38,010 bases of DNA from Clostridiaceae bacterium (GTDB lineage: Bacteria > Bacillota > Clostridia > Peptostreptococcales > T1SED10-28). Below, one piece after another: positions 16,864 through 25,623 of the stretch. Position numbers and translations under genes: made by a program. The DNA is taken from contig PWEO01000031.1 in assembly GCA_003553525.1 (NCBI GenBank), forward strand, positions 1-38,010, in the 5' to 3' direction. The notes under the pieces were generated by a model. That model had not been told where the DNA came from. It ran no database searches and was given only the letters and a program-made list of their open reading frames with translations. Each line of letters begins with the position of its first letter. Within the stretch, counting starts at the first letter, position 1.

Positions 16864-17886
16864 TTAATAATCGGGGATAAGATTGATTTTTGAAAGGCTT
16901 TGTTCCAAATTATAAATAAACACGAGTAATTTAATCATCTCATCCGTGGGGAATCGATTCAGATCCTCATGATTTTTTACATTCTTTTTCATCTCCCGAA
17001 GTTTCTCAATGATGGGATCCAGGTCAATGGTCTCCCGTATGTTCCGGTTCAGGATTTGTTCTTCCATATTGTGAATATTTCCAAGCATTTCCCGTACCAG
17101 TTGCATGTCCAGTCGGACAAGTTCCAGGGTTTCTTTTTTAATTCCCCGATCCATTACCTGGTGCATGCTTTGTAAGTGCTGATAGATTTCTCTCTCCAAT
17201 CGCAGGGTAATGACCGTATCCCGGGTGCGAAACTCTCCGTGTAATTTAATTTCCTCTTCTTTTCGCTGCAGTTCAAGGAATTTTTCCGATATTTCCAGTT
17301 CCTTTAGCACTTGTTTTTCCTGTTCATCCAGGGCTGCATACCGCTGTTCTTCCTGCAAGAAAAAATCGATTAAAATCAGATTGTATTTCCATAGGTCCTT
17401 AGAGGTCTTCCTGCTTTCCATAATAACTTTTTTATCATAATTCGGTGGAAAAACCAGATAATTTACGGCCACCGCCACAATAATACCGAGAAAGGTTTCA
17501 AAGAGCCTTGCACCGGCATAAAGGATATGCTCCTGGGTTGAGAGCACTTCGCTTAAATACACACTGGCAAATACTACGGCCCCAATGGAGATGGACTCCC
17601 CTTTTTTTATCCAATTCATAAAACTGATTAAGATGATAAAACCCAAGGCTGCCACCACGGGATTATGTGGTAATACAAGGGCCAGTATAACGCCTAAAAC
17701 AGCCCCGGCGGTGGTTCCCATCATGCGGTTCATTCCAAACTTCCAACTATCGACTACCGTTGGCTGCATTACAATTACTACTGCAATCACGGTATAAAAA
17801 GGGTATTCAATCCCCAGCAAATTCCCAAAAAGAATACTTACAAAGACTGCAATACCAGTCTTTATTACCCGAAGGCCTATTTTCAC
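16864..17886 (-). CDS. Aromatic acid exporter-like (FUSC/ArAE_1) membrane protein
   Basis: The 340-residue protein has an N-terminal membrane half (about 1-150) with roughly five or six hydrophobic segments, starting MKIGLRVIKTGIAVFVSILFG. This is the pattern of the ArAE_1/FUSC-like family, with conserved YPFYTVIAVVIVMQPTV and the R-MMGTTAGAVLG loop. The C-terminal half (about 155-340) is soluble, charged and helical, as in ArAE_1_C. The substrate is unknown; the family includes exporters of aromatic acids. The start is GTG with GGGAGGAG upstream. A promoter with TATAAT is visible upstream, so it may be the first gene of the yybS-gdpP-rplI-dnaB operon (gap to the next gene about 40 bases). 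Confidence 0.85.
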   Translation of the reverse strand: MKIGLRVIKTGIAVFVSILFGNLLGIEYPFYTVIAVVIVMQPTVVDSWKFGMNRMMGTTAGAVLGVILALVLPHNPVVAALGFIILISFMNWIKKGESISIGAVVFASVYLSEVLSTQEHILYAGARLFETFLGIIVAVAVNYLVFPPNYDKKVIMESRKTSKDLWKYNLILIDFFLQEEQRYAALDEQEKQVLKELEISEKFLELQRKEEEIKLHGEFRTRDTVITLRLEREIYQHLQSMHQVMDRGIKKETLELVRLDMQLVREMLGNIHNMEEQILNRNIRETIDLDPIIEKLREMKKNVKNHEDLNRFPTDEMIKLLVFIYNLEQSLSKINLIPDY

Positions 17887-17922
17887 TAACTTCTCCTCCC
17901 AAATTTCCCAAATTCTTTAGTA

Positions 17923-17955
17923 TTCCTATTATACTATAGTTTCCTTTGATTGAAA
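17923..17955 (-). promoter_or_regulatory. Candidate promoter before the FUSC-like gene
   Basis: On the minus strand a perfect TATAAT lies in AGTATAATAGG, with a weak TTTTCA 17 bases upstream. The leader to the GTG start is about 40 bases and contains GGGAGGAG. Confidence 0.5.
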
Positions 17956-17962
17956 ATAAAAG

Positions 17963-17986
17963 AACCTGCAATTTGCATTACAGGTT
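17963..17986 (-). terminator. Terminator after bofA
   Basis: On the minus strand AACCTG pairs with CAGGTT, extended by AAT/ATT across a G-U pair, around a short loop. It is followed by CTTTTATTTT. The bofA stop codon lies inside the left arm. It ends the dnaX-ybaB-recR-bofA unit. Confidence 0.75.
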
Positions 17987-18235
17987 TTGAAGAATCAACA
18001 GCACGATGATCCCGGGAACCCCAAATATCCCAACGATTAAGGCATTGATCGGTTCAATTTCTATAGCCAGGTTAAAATAGCCGCCGATCCAGTTGAAAAT
18101 AAATAACGTAATCGCTCCGATCACACCGTTCCATATCAACTTCATTGCAATTCTCATGGGTACTGCAAGGAGCTTTAGTAATACAAACAGGATTAAAATC
18201 CCCAGGACTGCAAAAAAGATTAATTGAAGATCCAT
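17978..18235 (-). CDS. bofA: BofA-family membrane protein
   Basis: This is an 85-residue protein with three hydrophobic segments (about 3-25, 33-50 and 62-84) and the family end motif INALIVGIFGVPGIIVLLIL. In Bacillus BofA restrains the SpoIVFB protease that activates pro-sigma-K in the mother cell. In many Clostridia the same family is encoded without a full sigma-K pathway being shown, so the exact role here is inferred. The ATG overlaps the recR stop (TAATG), and the recR-bofA pairing matches Bacillus. This supports a spore-forming lineage but does not prove sporulation. Confidence 0.88.
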   Translation of the reverse strand: MDLQLIFFAVLGILILFVLLKLLAVPMRIAMKLIWNGVIGAITLFIFNWIGGYFNLAIEIEPINALIVGIFGVPGIIVLLILQNL

Positions 18236-18834
18236 TAGATTTCTCTTCTCCCTTCCATCGCTTTGGAAAGCGTTACTTCGTCAATGTATTCCAAATCTCC
18301 CCCGACGGGAATTCCATGGGCGATTCTCGAAACTTTGATCCCCATAGGTTTAATCAACTTCGAAATATACATAGCCGTAGCTTCTCCTTCTATATTAGGA
18401 TTTGTAGCAAGAATAATCTCTTTAATTTCTCCTTGTTGTAGCCGGGTAAGCAGCTCTTTGATTTTAATTTCTTCCGGTCCGATCCCCTCTAGGGGGGATA
18501 TGGCTCCGTGAAGCACATGGTAAAGTCCTTTATATTCCTTCGTCTTTTCCATGGCTACCACGTCCCGGGGATCCTCGGTAACACAAATAATAGATGCATC
18601 CCGGTGGCTGTCACTGCAAATTGAGCACACATCCCGGTCTGTGATATTCGTGCAAAATTTACAGTAACGAATGCTTTTTTTAGCGGTAATAATAGACTGT
18701 GAAAGCTTTTCCACTTCGGATTCACTCATATCCAGTACATGAAAAGCCAATCTTTGAGCTGTTTTTTTACCTACACCCGGTAGTTTTGCAAAAGCTTCTA
18801 TCAGGTTTTCAATCGGTGCGGAATAATAATTCAT
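18235..18834 (-). CDS. recR: Recombination mediator protein RecR
   Basis: RecR works with RecO and RecF to load RecA onto SSB-coated single-stranded DNA. The 199-residue protein has an N-terminal helix-hairpin-helix ([13 protein letters not shown]), a four-cysteine zinc finger (C58, C61, C70, C73) and a Toprim domain (about 80-175) with [14 protein letters not shown]. The C-terminus includes ARIA-like [20 protein letters not shown], a conserved end segment. It follows ybaB by about 30 bases and overlaps bofA by one base, in the conserved dnaX-ybaB-recR order. RecF is encoded at 36.5-37.6 kb. Confidence 0.98.
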   Translation of the reverse strand: MNYYSAPIENLIEAFAKLPGVGKKTAQRLAFHVLDMSESEVEKLSQSIITAKKSIRYCKFCTNITDRDVCSICSDSHRDASIICVTEDPRDVVAMEKTKEYKGLYHVLHGAISPLEGIGPEEIKIKELLTRLQQGEIKEIILATNPNIEGEATAMYISKLIKPMGIKVSRIAHGIPVGGDLEYIDEVTLSKAMEGRREI

Positions 18835-18864
18835 GGTCTCACCTGCGTCTTTGTATTTTTCTGA

Positions 18865-19206
18865 CTAAAACATTCCCGGCATATTCATCTTGCCGGTGAT
18901 TTTTTCCATTTCTTGATTCATCATATCCTCGGCGTTGCGAATCGCTTCATTCACCGCTGCCATAATCAAATCTTGAAGCATTTCCACATCCTCGGGATCT
19001 ACCACAGCCTGATCAATTTCCATTCCTAAAATTTCTTTTTTACCGTTAATGGTTACCTTTACCGCACCGCCCCCGGCGGTGGTTTCAATTTCTTTTTCTT
19101 CAAGTTCCGCTTGCTTTTCCTTCATTTCTTTTTGCATCTTTTGCGCTTGTTTCATCATATTACCCATATTCGGCATTCCGCCGCCTTTAAATCCTTTTTT
19201 ACCCAT
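18865..19206 (-). CDS. ybaB: YbaB/EbfC nucleoid-associated protein
   Basis: This is a small DNA-binding dimer of 113 residues. It starts with a glycine- and methionine-rich stretch (MGKKGFKGGGMPNMGNMMKQAQKM), then a charged helix and the core TAGGGAVKVTINGKKEI. The family is thought to bind DNA as a tweezer-shaped dimer, with no catalytic activity. GGAGGAAAAC lies upstream of the ATG. It sits between dnaX and recR, as in many bacteria. Confidence 0.95.
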   Translation of the reverse strand: MGKKGFKGGGMPNMGNMMKQAQKMQKEMKEKQAELEEKEIETTAGGGAVKVTINGKKEILGMEIDQAVVDPEDVEMLQDLIMAAVNEAIRNAEDMMNQEMEKITGKMNMPGMF

Positions 19207-19265
19207 ATTGTTTTCCTCCTTGGAAGTTTTGTTTAATTTTTTTCATTATACCATATCCCTTTTTT

Positions 19266-21026
19266 CTAATCATCCCTAAATTCGATTAAACTCTTCGGCA
19301 GGACTTCCGTAAGTTTTTTTTCGATATCCGTCGAGGTTTCCCGGGGAAGTTCCTCCCCCTTCATAATGAGCTTGAGTCCCACCGCTTCTCCTGTTATTCG
19401 ATGGATCACCTCAATAATCTGGGCCTTTTTCTCTTTTTTATCCAAGGCTTCCCGATGAAAGCCAAAACCTTTTTCAAAGCCCAGGATAAGATTTCCTTTA
19501 TCGGACCCCAGGATTTCCCCTTCTTTTAACAGGGCTTCCAATTGGGCTTTTTTCTCTTTTTTCAAAGCTTGAAGAATATCCTGCCAGTGTTGTTGGATTT
19601 TCCCCTGATCCAGGGACTGTTGTGTCTTTCCCTCCACTGCCGATGATTCCGTTTCTTTTTGATTATTAGGGTTTTCCCGTGGTTCTGGGCTTGCCGGTGG
19701 TTCTGTGCTCACAGGTCTGATGTTATTTGCTGTTATTTCTGTATCCTTCCCCTTGATGTTTTCAGGATTTTTGTTGTTTTCAGGGGTCTTATGAATTTCT
19801 CTTATGTTTTGAACAGGATTCTCTCTTTTCTCCCTTTCAGGTTCCTTGGAGTTGATTTTTCCTGTAATCAGCCCTTCCAGTTTTTGAATCCGCGCTTTAA
19901 GCTCCTCGACACCTGAACTCCCTTCATTTTCCTGGGCTGCATCGCTACTGCAGATTTGAACCATGAAAACCTCCAGTAAAATTCGCGGCTGTCCCATCCA
20001 TTTCATTTTTCCCTCCAGCTCTGACAGTGCTTCCAGGTTTTTCGTGATCCAGTTGCTGGAAAGCTTTTGGCTTTGGTCTTTCAATCGCTGCAAAAAGTCC
20101 TTAGGCATGGTGGAAAACTGCTCCAGTTCAACCCCTACCTTCGCCATTAATAGCTTGCGGAGATACAAAATCAAATCCTTTGTAAAGTGGGTAACATCCT
20201 TGCCTTCTTTTCCCCCGGCTTCCAAAATTTCCAGGGCTTTTTCCAGTTCTCCCCTGCTTAGGGCTTCCACCGTATCAAAGAGTTGCTCTTCGGGAACGAT
20301 GCCCAGGGTGTCAATGACCCCTTTTGTGGTCAGGATCTTCTCTTCCCAGTACACACTTTGATCAAGGATGCTAAGGGCGTCCCTAAGGGCCCCTTCTGCA
20401 CTTACGGATATAATTCTGAGGGCCTCTTCTTCAAATTCGATTTCCATGGATTCGAGTATAAAGATCAGTCGCTTTTGGATGTTTTCAATGGTTACGGGTT
20501 TAAAGTCGTATCGTTGACAACGGGATAAAATCGTTGCGGGTATTTTCCGGGGTTCTGTGGTGGCTAATATGAAAATTACATGGTCCGGAGGCTCTTCCAA
20601 GGTTTTTAACAATGCGTTAAAAGCCCCTTGGGATAACATATGAACCTCATCAATAATGTAGACTTTGTACTTCCCCTTTGAGGGATGATATTTTACATTT
20701 TCCCGAATTTCACGGATATTTTCCACTCCGTTATTGGATGCGGCGTCAATCTCCATGACATCCATAATTCTTTCCTCTGTGATTCCTATACAGGTTTCAC
20801 AGCGATTGCAGGGATTGCTGTCTTCCGGTTTTTCACAGTTTACCGCCTTTGCAAAAACCTTTGCGGTCGAGGTTTTTCCCGTTCCCCGGGTGCCCGTAAA
20901 AAGATAGGCATGGGCGATTTGTCCGCTTTGCATTTGGTTTTTTAACGTGGTTACGATAGGGTCTTGACCAATGAGGTCTTCAAATATTTCCGGTCTCCAT
21001 TTTCGATAAAGGGCTTTATGGGCCAT
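19266..21026 (-). CDS. dnaX: DNA polymerase III subunits gamma and tau
   Basis: DnaX forms the clamp-loader motor that places the beta clamp (DnaN) on primed DNA. The 586-residue protein has Walker A GTRGTGKT (45-52), a zinc site (C64, C73, C76, C79), Walker B IIDEVHM (124-130), SRC arginine finger near ILSRCQRYDF, and domain III (about 230-350). A low-complexity linker rich in N, P and E (about 385-455) precedes a C-terminal tau-type domain that would contact the polymerase. No frameshift signal was seen, so one product is expected. GGTGACG is the ribosome site. It begins the dnaX-ybaB-recR-bofA operon. Confidence 0.97.
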   Translation of the reverse strand: MAHKALYRKWRPEIFEDLIGQDPIVTTLKNQMQSGQIAHAYLFTGTRGTGKTSTAKVFAKAVNCEKPEDSNPCNRCETCIGITEERIMDVMEIDAASNNGVENIREIRENVKYHPSKGKYKVYIIDEVHMLSQGAFNALLKTLEEPPDHVIFILATTEPRKIPATILSRCQRYDFKPVTIENIQKRLIFILESMEIEFEEEALRIISVSAEGALRDALSILDQSVYWEEKILTTKGVIDTLGIVPEEQLFDTVEALSRGELEKALEILEAGGKEGKDVTHFTKDLILYLRKLLMAKVGVELEQFSTMPKDFLQRLKDQSQKLSSNWITKNLEALSELEGKMKWMGQPRILLEVFMVQICSSDAAQENEGSSGVEELKARIQKLEGLITGKINSKEPEREKRENPVQNIREIHKTPENNKNPENIKGKDTEITANNIRPVSTEPPASPEPRENPNNQKETESSAVEGKTQQSLDQGKIQQHWQDILQALKKEKKAQLEALLKEGEILGSDKGNLILGFEKGFGFHREALDKKEKKAQIIEVIHRITGEAVGLKLIMKGEELPRETSTDIEKKLTEVLPKSLIEFRDD

Positions 21027-21122
21027 TTTACGTCACCTTCATTCCTCTTATTCTTTTACTGCATTTAACTATTGATGCTTTTTCTTATCGAAGCTTTTCC
21101 ATTTTCTAAAGATATTTATTTT

Positions 21123-21638
21123 TTAAGGTCGAATCAAGGTTTTCTGTTTGATCGCTGCGTTTAACGCTTCATTTTCTTCTTCTGACAGCACCTGTTTTGC
21201 TATGCCCCGGTCAATGGGTTTTGCATAAGAGGCTGCGTAGTCCCTTCCATATATGCCCGTTAATACAAACCCTGAATTATGGGCATCCAAAAGAGCGGTA
21301 GAATAGCTTAAATCGCTACCGGTATTATCAAAGGCATTGTACCGATTGGTATACCCCTTTTGAATGCAGCTAGCCGCTCCCTTTTCTATACGGAAAAGTT
21401 CTTCACTCTGCTGCTTTAAAGCCTCTTGGGTTTGTTCTACTTTTCCCAGATGATCCATCAGCATGGCTTCTAAATTGTTTTTCTCGGTTCCTCTTAAGAA
21501 ACCCTTATATTTATTTATCATTTTTTTTAGTTTTACGGTGTTAATAATCCAAGCTAAAATGATTAGCAGATGAAGAGCGCTCATCAAAAGCAGTACTTGG
21601 CCAGTATTATTTTCCAGATAATTCATCAACTCATCCAT
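21123..21638 (-). CDS. DUF4446 family membrane-anchored protein
   Basis: The protein has about 171 residues. It has one N-terminal membrane segment (about 15-38), a helical stretch (about 40-90) and the family core RYNAFDNTGSDLSYSTALLD, followed by GFVLTGIYGRDYAASYAKPI. DUF4446 proteins are common in Clostridia near parA/parB but have no established function. The gene follows the cysteine desulfurase-like gene. An in-frame ATG at 21644 lies too close to AAAGGG, so I chose the second ATG (21638). It appears to be the last gene of the noc-to-DUF4446 segment; I saw no strong terminator in 21027-21122. Confidence 0.85.
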   Translation of the reverse strand: MDELMNYLENNTGQVLLLMSALHLLIILAWIINTVKLKKMINKYKGFLRGTEKNNLEAMLMDHLGKVEQTQEALKQQSEELFRIEKGAASCIQKGYTNRYNAFDNTGSDLSYSTALLDAHNSGFVLTGIYGRDYAASYAKPIDRGIAKQVLSEEENEALNAAIKQKTLIRP

Positions 21639-21667
21639 GATCATGTCCCTTTCTTTTCTTCTGATTC

Positions 21668-22810
21668 CTAAAGCTCGGTTCCAATGGATTTAATGGCCTC
21701 TACGGCTTTTTTTACATCTTCTATGGTTGTGCTGTATCCGAAGCTGAAGCGAACGGCTCCCTGCTCTATGGTACCAATGGTTTGATGGGCTAAGGGTGCA
21801 CAGTGAAGCCCCGGTCTTACGGCAATGTTAAACATGCTGTCTAGGATATAGGAAATTTCCGAAGAATCCATATCCCGAAAATTTAATGCTATCACAGGGG
21901 ACTGCTTTTTACAATCCTTCGGCCCATAGACTTGGATAAAATCCAATTTATTCATTTCTTCAAGAAAATACTTTACCAAGGACTCTTCATGACGTAAAAG
22001 ATTGTCCCTTCCTTTTTCTAAAATGTAGTGTATTCCCTCTTTAAGTCCCACAATCCCCGGAGTATTGGGCGTGCCGCTCTCGTATCGGTCGGGGAGAATA
22101 TCCGGTTGAGTTAGATCCTGGGATTTACTGCCTGTACCTCCCTCTTTCAGGGTTTTTAAATGAACATTTTCCCTAATATACAAAAATCCTGTGCCTTGGG
22201 GACCAAGCAGTGCCTTATGCCCCGGTGCAGCCAGCAAATCAATATACATTTTTTCTACATCAATAGGATATAACCCCGCGGTTTGCGCTGCATCGACCAA
22301 AAAAAGAATCCCCCTCTCCCTTGCAATTTTCCCGACTTCCCTCACGGGCATTAGGGTTCCCGTAAGATTGGAACTATGAGTGAGTACAATAAGCTTTGTG
22401 TTTTTTTGAATGCTTTGATCCACTTTTTCCAGGGGGAGACTTCCATCCTGATTGCACTGAACTATGGTGTTTTCTACGCCCTCATTTTCCAGGGCTTTTA
22501 TCGGCCGGAGTACTGAATTGTGCTCCATGGAAGTGGTTATTACATGATCTCCTGTTGTCAGGACCCCTTTAATGGCGATATTTAATGCCTCGGTACAATT
22601 GCTTGTGAAAATCACCTGTTTGGGATCTTTAATGTTGAAAAATTTGGCTACGGTTTCCCGTGCATCAAAAATTTCCCGACTGGCCCGAAGAGCTAATTGA
22701 TGTCCCGACCTTCCGGGGTTGGCACCAAAGCTTTCCATGGCTCTTAGGGCTCCTTCCATAACCTGTTTCGGTTTAGGGTAAGATGTAGCTCCGTGATCAA
22801 AATAAAGCAT
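21668..22810 (-). CDS. Cysteine desulfurase-like class V aminotransferase
   Basis: This is a PLP enzyme of fold type I, 380 residues. The N-terminus MLYFDHGATSYPKP is typical of the Csd/SufS/IscS group. The PLP lysine is K199 in APGHKALLGPQGTGFL, the PLP-contact aspartate is in VDAAQTAG, and C337 in RPGLHCAPL is the candidate sulfur-carrying cysteine. It most resembles the stand-alone group rather than the IscS operon type, since no iscU or sufU is adjacent. Sulfur delivery to tRNA thiolation or Fe-S assembly is possible; the acceptor is unknown. It follows the phzF-like gene by 17 bases. Confidence 0.9.
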   Translation of the reverse strand: MLYFDHGATSYPKPKQVMEGALRAMESFGANPGRSGHQLALRASREIFDARETVAKFFNIKDPKQVIFTSNCTEALNIAIKGVLTTGDHVITTSMEHNSVLRPIKALENEGVENTIVQCNQDGSLPLEKVDQSIQKNTKLIVLTHSSNLTGTLMPVREVGKIARERGILFLVDAAQTAGLYPIDVEKMYIDLLAAPGHKALLGPQGTGFLYIRENVHLKTLKEGGTGSKSQDLTQPDILPDRYESGTPNTPGIVGLKEGIHYILEKGRDNLLRHEESLVKYFLEEMNKLDFIQVYGPKDCKKQSPVIALNFRDMDSSEISYILDSMFNIAVRPGLHCAPLAHQTIGTIEQGAVRFSFGYSTTIEDVKKAVEAIKSIGTEL

Positions 22811-22827
22811 AAAATCCCTCTTTTCCT

Positions 22828-23787
22828 TTACTTTTCTTTGGCTTTTTCAGCGAACTCATCGGGCTGCAGGATTTCTCCCTTTAAGAAAATCCGTGCTTTC
22901 CCTCCAACTTTTATTTCATAGTTTCCTTTTTGGTTATTGATATAGCAGCGAATTTCGCTGGGGCGACCCATGAAATCTCCCTGCTCAAAAGTGAGTTTCA
23001 ACTCTTCATTATCCTCTACGCTAATATACTTATTGATTAACAGGTAATAGCCCAGAGCACCACTGGCGGTTCCTGTGGCTGCCTCTTCGGGTATCCCCAC
23101 AAGAGGGGCGAAATTTCTGCAGTGCGCCGTGTTTTTCCGTAAAGTTTCCGGTGTGAAGGCGTGAATACCCACAATATCCAGTTCTTTGCTGTAAACCCGC
23201 AACTTCTCATCTTCAATCCTGATTTTTTTCAGGGCCTCCAGATTTTTTATCGGGACAATCAGATCCTTTAGTCCCGTGAAAGCTATCCCCGGCAACAATG
23301 TCCTTTTGTTTTTATTATGTTCATTAATTCCGATATCCTCTTTTTCGATACCCATCATGCTGCTTAAACGATCCAGATCAATATGTGTATTGATCAGCCT
23401 GGGAGGGCTTTGCTCCATGAGGATCTCCATATCCTTATCCTCTTTCAGGATTTCCACCCCAAGTTCTTCATGAAGGGTTTTTTGTTTCACGTGAAACCGT
23501 GGTTGGTCCAGGGGAATAAAACCTTCCACAGCCAGTACATAGAAAGCGGCGATGGTGGCATGTCCGCACAGCTCCACTTCGGTTACGGGAGTGAAAAAAC
23601 GGGTTTGAAAGGTTTTAGGATTGTTAGGATCAATTTTAACAAATACGGTCTCCGATAAATTTAACTCTCCTGCGATTTTTTGCATCCATTTTTTTTCTAA
23701 TGCTTCACCGGTAACCACAACCCCCGCGGGATTTCCTCCGAAGGTTTCCGAGGTGAAAGCATCCACATAGTATACCTTTAGTTTCAA
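22828..23787 (-). CDS. PhzF-family isomerase-like protein
   Basis: The 319-residue protein has the PhzF/diaminopimelate-epimerase-like fold with two related halves. Motifs include VYYVDAFTSETFGGNPAGVVV, LNLSETVFV (with the general-base glutamate), ELCGHATIAA and EEAATGTASGALGYY near the second half. PhzF itself isomerises a phenazine precursor, but most homologues in Clostridia have unknown substrates and no phenazine genes are here. The start is TTG at 23787 because GGGGGAGAG lies just upstream; a TTG at 23853 lacks one. A parS site (23483-23498) is embedded in the reading frame, encoding R-F-H-V-K-Q. Confidence 0.87.
   Translation of the reverse strand: MKLKVYYVDAFTSETFGGNPAGVVVTGEALEKKWMQKIAGELNLSETVFVKIDPNNPKTFQTRFFTPVTEVELCGHATIAAFYVLAVEGFIPLDQPRFHVKQKTLHEELGVEILKEDKDMEILMEQSPPRLINTHIDLDRLSSMMGIEKEDIGINEHNKNKRTLLPGIAFTGLKDLIVPIKNLEALKKIRIEDEKLRVYSKELDIVGIHAFTPETLRKNTAHCRNFAPLVGIPEEAATGTASGALGYYLLINKYISVEDNEELKLTFEQGDFMGRPSEIRCYINNQKGNYEIKVGGKARIFLKGEILQPDEFAEKAKEK
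23483..23498. promoter_or_regulatory. parS site inside the phzF-like gene
   Basis: TGTTTCACGTGAAACC matches the parS consensus TGTTTCACGTGAAACA at 15 of 16 positions. It lies inside the phzF-like frame about 0.4 kb past the end of parB. Confidence 0.9.
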
Positions 23788-23903
23788 GTTTCTCTCCCCC
23801 CTTTTTTCATTCTTCCGTTCCCATGATAAAAACTTCAATTCCGCAACTTGCAATGTGGGATGGAACCCTTGCTTAAACTATATTCTGAAAGAAAAGGATC
23901 TAT

Positions 23904-24794
23904 TTACTCTCCTTTTAACAGTCCCAAAATCCGTTCTAAATCCATAGGACTGTAATATTCAATCTCCAGTTTCCCTTTTTTCTTTCCCGATATAATATTG
24001 ACCTTGGTTCCGAAATAACCCTTTAGTTCTTCTTCAATATTGACGATTTCTTCATCTTTTTGCTTTTTCTTCTTTTTATTCTTCACCGACTTTTTGTTTC
24101 CTTCTTCTTGCATAAATTTCTCGATTTGCCGCACGGTGAGCCCCTCTTTTTCAATTTTTAAAGCCCACTCCAGTTGCTTCTTGTGATCTTTTAAGGCCAG
24201 TAATGCTCGTCCATGGCCGCTGGTAATCCGGTTTTCTTCAACCATTTTTTGTACTTCCGGGTCCAGTTTTAACAATCGGAGAATATTGGTAATGTAGGAT
24301 CTGCTTTTTCCCAGGGCTTCTCCCACTTCATTTGCGGTTAATTTGTACTTTTCGATCAAGTACTCATAAGCTTTCCCTTCTTCTATGCCATTGAGGTTTT
24401 CCCTTTGCAGGTTTTCCACCAGGGCAACCTCTACAAGCTCCTGTTCCGTGAATTTTTTCACCAGGGCGGGAACGCTTTTGATTTTTAAGTTTTTGCAGGC
24501 TCGCCAGCGTCGTTCTCCTGCAATAATCACATAGGAGTCCTTTTTGTTTTCATCCTTGGATACCAGAATCGGCTGCAGCACCCCATGTTTTTTAATGGAT
24601 GTCATCAGTTCTTCAATGCTTTCCTTTGAAAATTCTTTTCTGGGCTGATGGGGGTTCGGGCGGATTTTATGGATATCAATCCCCTGGGTTGAATTTATGC
24701 TGTTGCCCTCTTTTTCCCGTTCCAGTAAGGCGGATTTCGGTATCAATGCTTCCAATCCTTTTCCTAAGGCTCTTTTCTTCGTTTTCGCTGCCAT
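23904..24794 (-). CDS. parB: Chromosome partitioning protein ParB (Spo0J)
   Basis: ParB binds parS, slides along DNA as a CTP-switched clamp and helps load SMC. The 296-residue protein has a basic N-terminus with the ParA-contact motif (KRALGKGLEALIP), the ParB/CTP domain (about 38-130) with PNPHQPRKEF and GERRWRACK, a helix-turn-helix (about 140-190, GEALGKSRSYITNILRLL) and a C-terminal dimer domain. A lysine-rich linker lies near 232-250. The ATG overlaps the parA stop (TAATG), so the two are coupled. Confidence 0.97.
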   Translation of the reverse strand: MAAKTKKRALGKGLEALIPKSALLEREKEGNSINSTQGIDIHKIRPNPHQPRKEFSKESIEELMTSIKKHGVLQPILVSKDENKKDSYVIIAGERRWRACKNLKIKSVPALVKKFTEQELVEVALVENLQRENLNGIEEGKAYEYLIEKYKLTANEVGEALGKSRSYITNILRLLKLDPEVQKMVEENRITSGHGRALLALKDHKKQLEWALKIEKEGLTVRQIEKFMQEEGNKKSVKNKKKKKQKDEEIVNIEEELKGYFGTKVNIISGKKKGKLEIEYYSPMDLERILGLLKGE

Positions 24795-25567
24795 TAGATC
24801 ACATCCTCTTCAAGATCTAGAAATTCTTCCGCTAAATTTCGATAGGCTTCTGCGCCTTTAGACTTGCCATCATAGTAAATCACCGGCAAACCATAACTTG
24901 GGGCTTCAGCTAAACGGATATTTCGAGGAATAATGCTGGTGTATACCTTTCCTTTAAAATATTTTTTAACCTCTTCCACCACCTGGATTCCAAGATTGGT
25001 TCGCCCATCAAACATGCTTAATACCACTCCTTGTATTTCCAGGTTCGGATTTAAGTTTTCCTGCACAAGTTCCAGGGTATTCATCAACTGACTTGTGCCT
25101 TCCAAGGCATAATATTCACACTGTATGGGAATCAACACACTATCCACCGCCGATAACGCATTAATGGTCAAAAGACCCAGGGATGGGGGACAGTCTATAA
25201 AAATGTAATCAAAATCCTGTTCAAAGTTTTCCAAGGCATGTTTTAGACGAAGCTCCCGATTTTCTCCCTGGGCCAACTCAATTTCCGCCCCCGCAAGTTT
25301 TCCGCTGGCGGGTACAATCCAAAGGTTTTCGAATTCCGTTTCCACAACCACGGTCACCAAAGGCTCTTCATTAATGATCACATCATAAATGTTTCGTTCG
25401 AATTGATCCTTTTGAAGTCCAAATCCACTGGTGCTGTTTCCCTGGGGATCGATGTCAATTACTAAAACCTTGTACCCTTTTTCTGCAATTGAAGCACTTA
25501 AGTTGACATTGGTGGTGGTTTTACCCACCCCCCCCTTTTGATTGAATATCGCTATCGTTTTTGCCAA
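24794..25567 (-). CDS. parA: Chromosome partitioning ATPase ParA (Soj)
   Basis: ParA is a DNA-binding ATPase that works with ParB in origin segregation and regulates DnaA in Bacillus. It shows the deviant Walker A KGGVGKTT, Walker A' VIDIDPQGN and Walker B DYIFIDCPPSLG. The start is chosen as TTG (25567) because GGGG lies eight bases upstream and it gives the family start LAKTIAIFNQKGG; an ATG at 25603 has no ribosome site. The resulting length, about 257, fits Soj. It follows noc by about 56 bases and overlaps parB by one base. Confidence 0.95.
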   Translation of the reverse strand: MAKTIAIFNQKGGVGKTTTNVNLSASIAEKGYKVLVIDIDPQGNSTSGFGLQKDQFERNIYDVIINEEPLVTVVVETEFENLWIVPASGKLAGAEIELAQGENRELRLKHALENFEQDFDYIFIDCPPSLGLLTINALSAVDSVLIPIQCEYYALEGTSQLMNTLELVQENLNPNLEIQGVVLSMFDGRTNLGIQVVEEVKKYFKGKVYTSIIPRNIRLAEAPSYGLPVIYYDGKSKGAEAYRNLAEEFLDLEEDVI

Positions 25568-25623
25568 AGTACTCGCCCCTTTGTCCATGAGATTCTGATT
25601 CATTACAAATGTCGTTACGTTTC

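Noticed and set aside
19336-19349. GTTTCCCGGGGAAG in dnaX as a second NBS
   Set aside because: Three or more mismatches from the 14-base consensus; not distinguishable from chance.
21027-21122. Possible SRP RNA (ffs) upstream of dnaX
   Set aside because: The gap here is downstream of the DUF4446 end and only 96 bases; I found no SRP RNA core motif in it.
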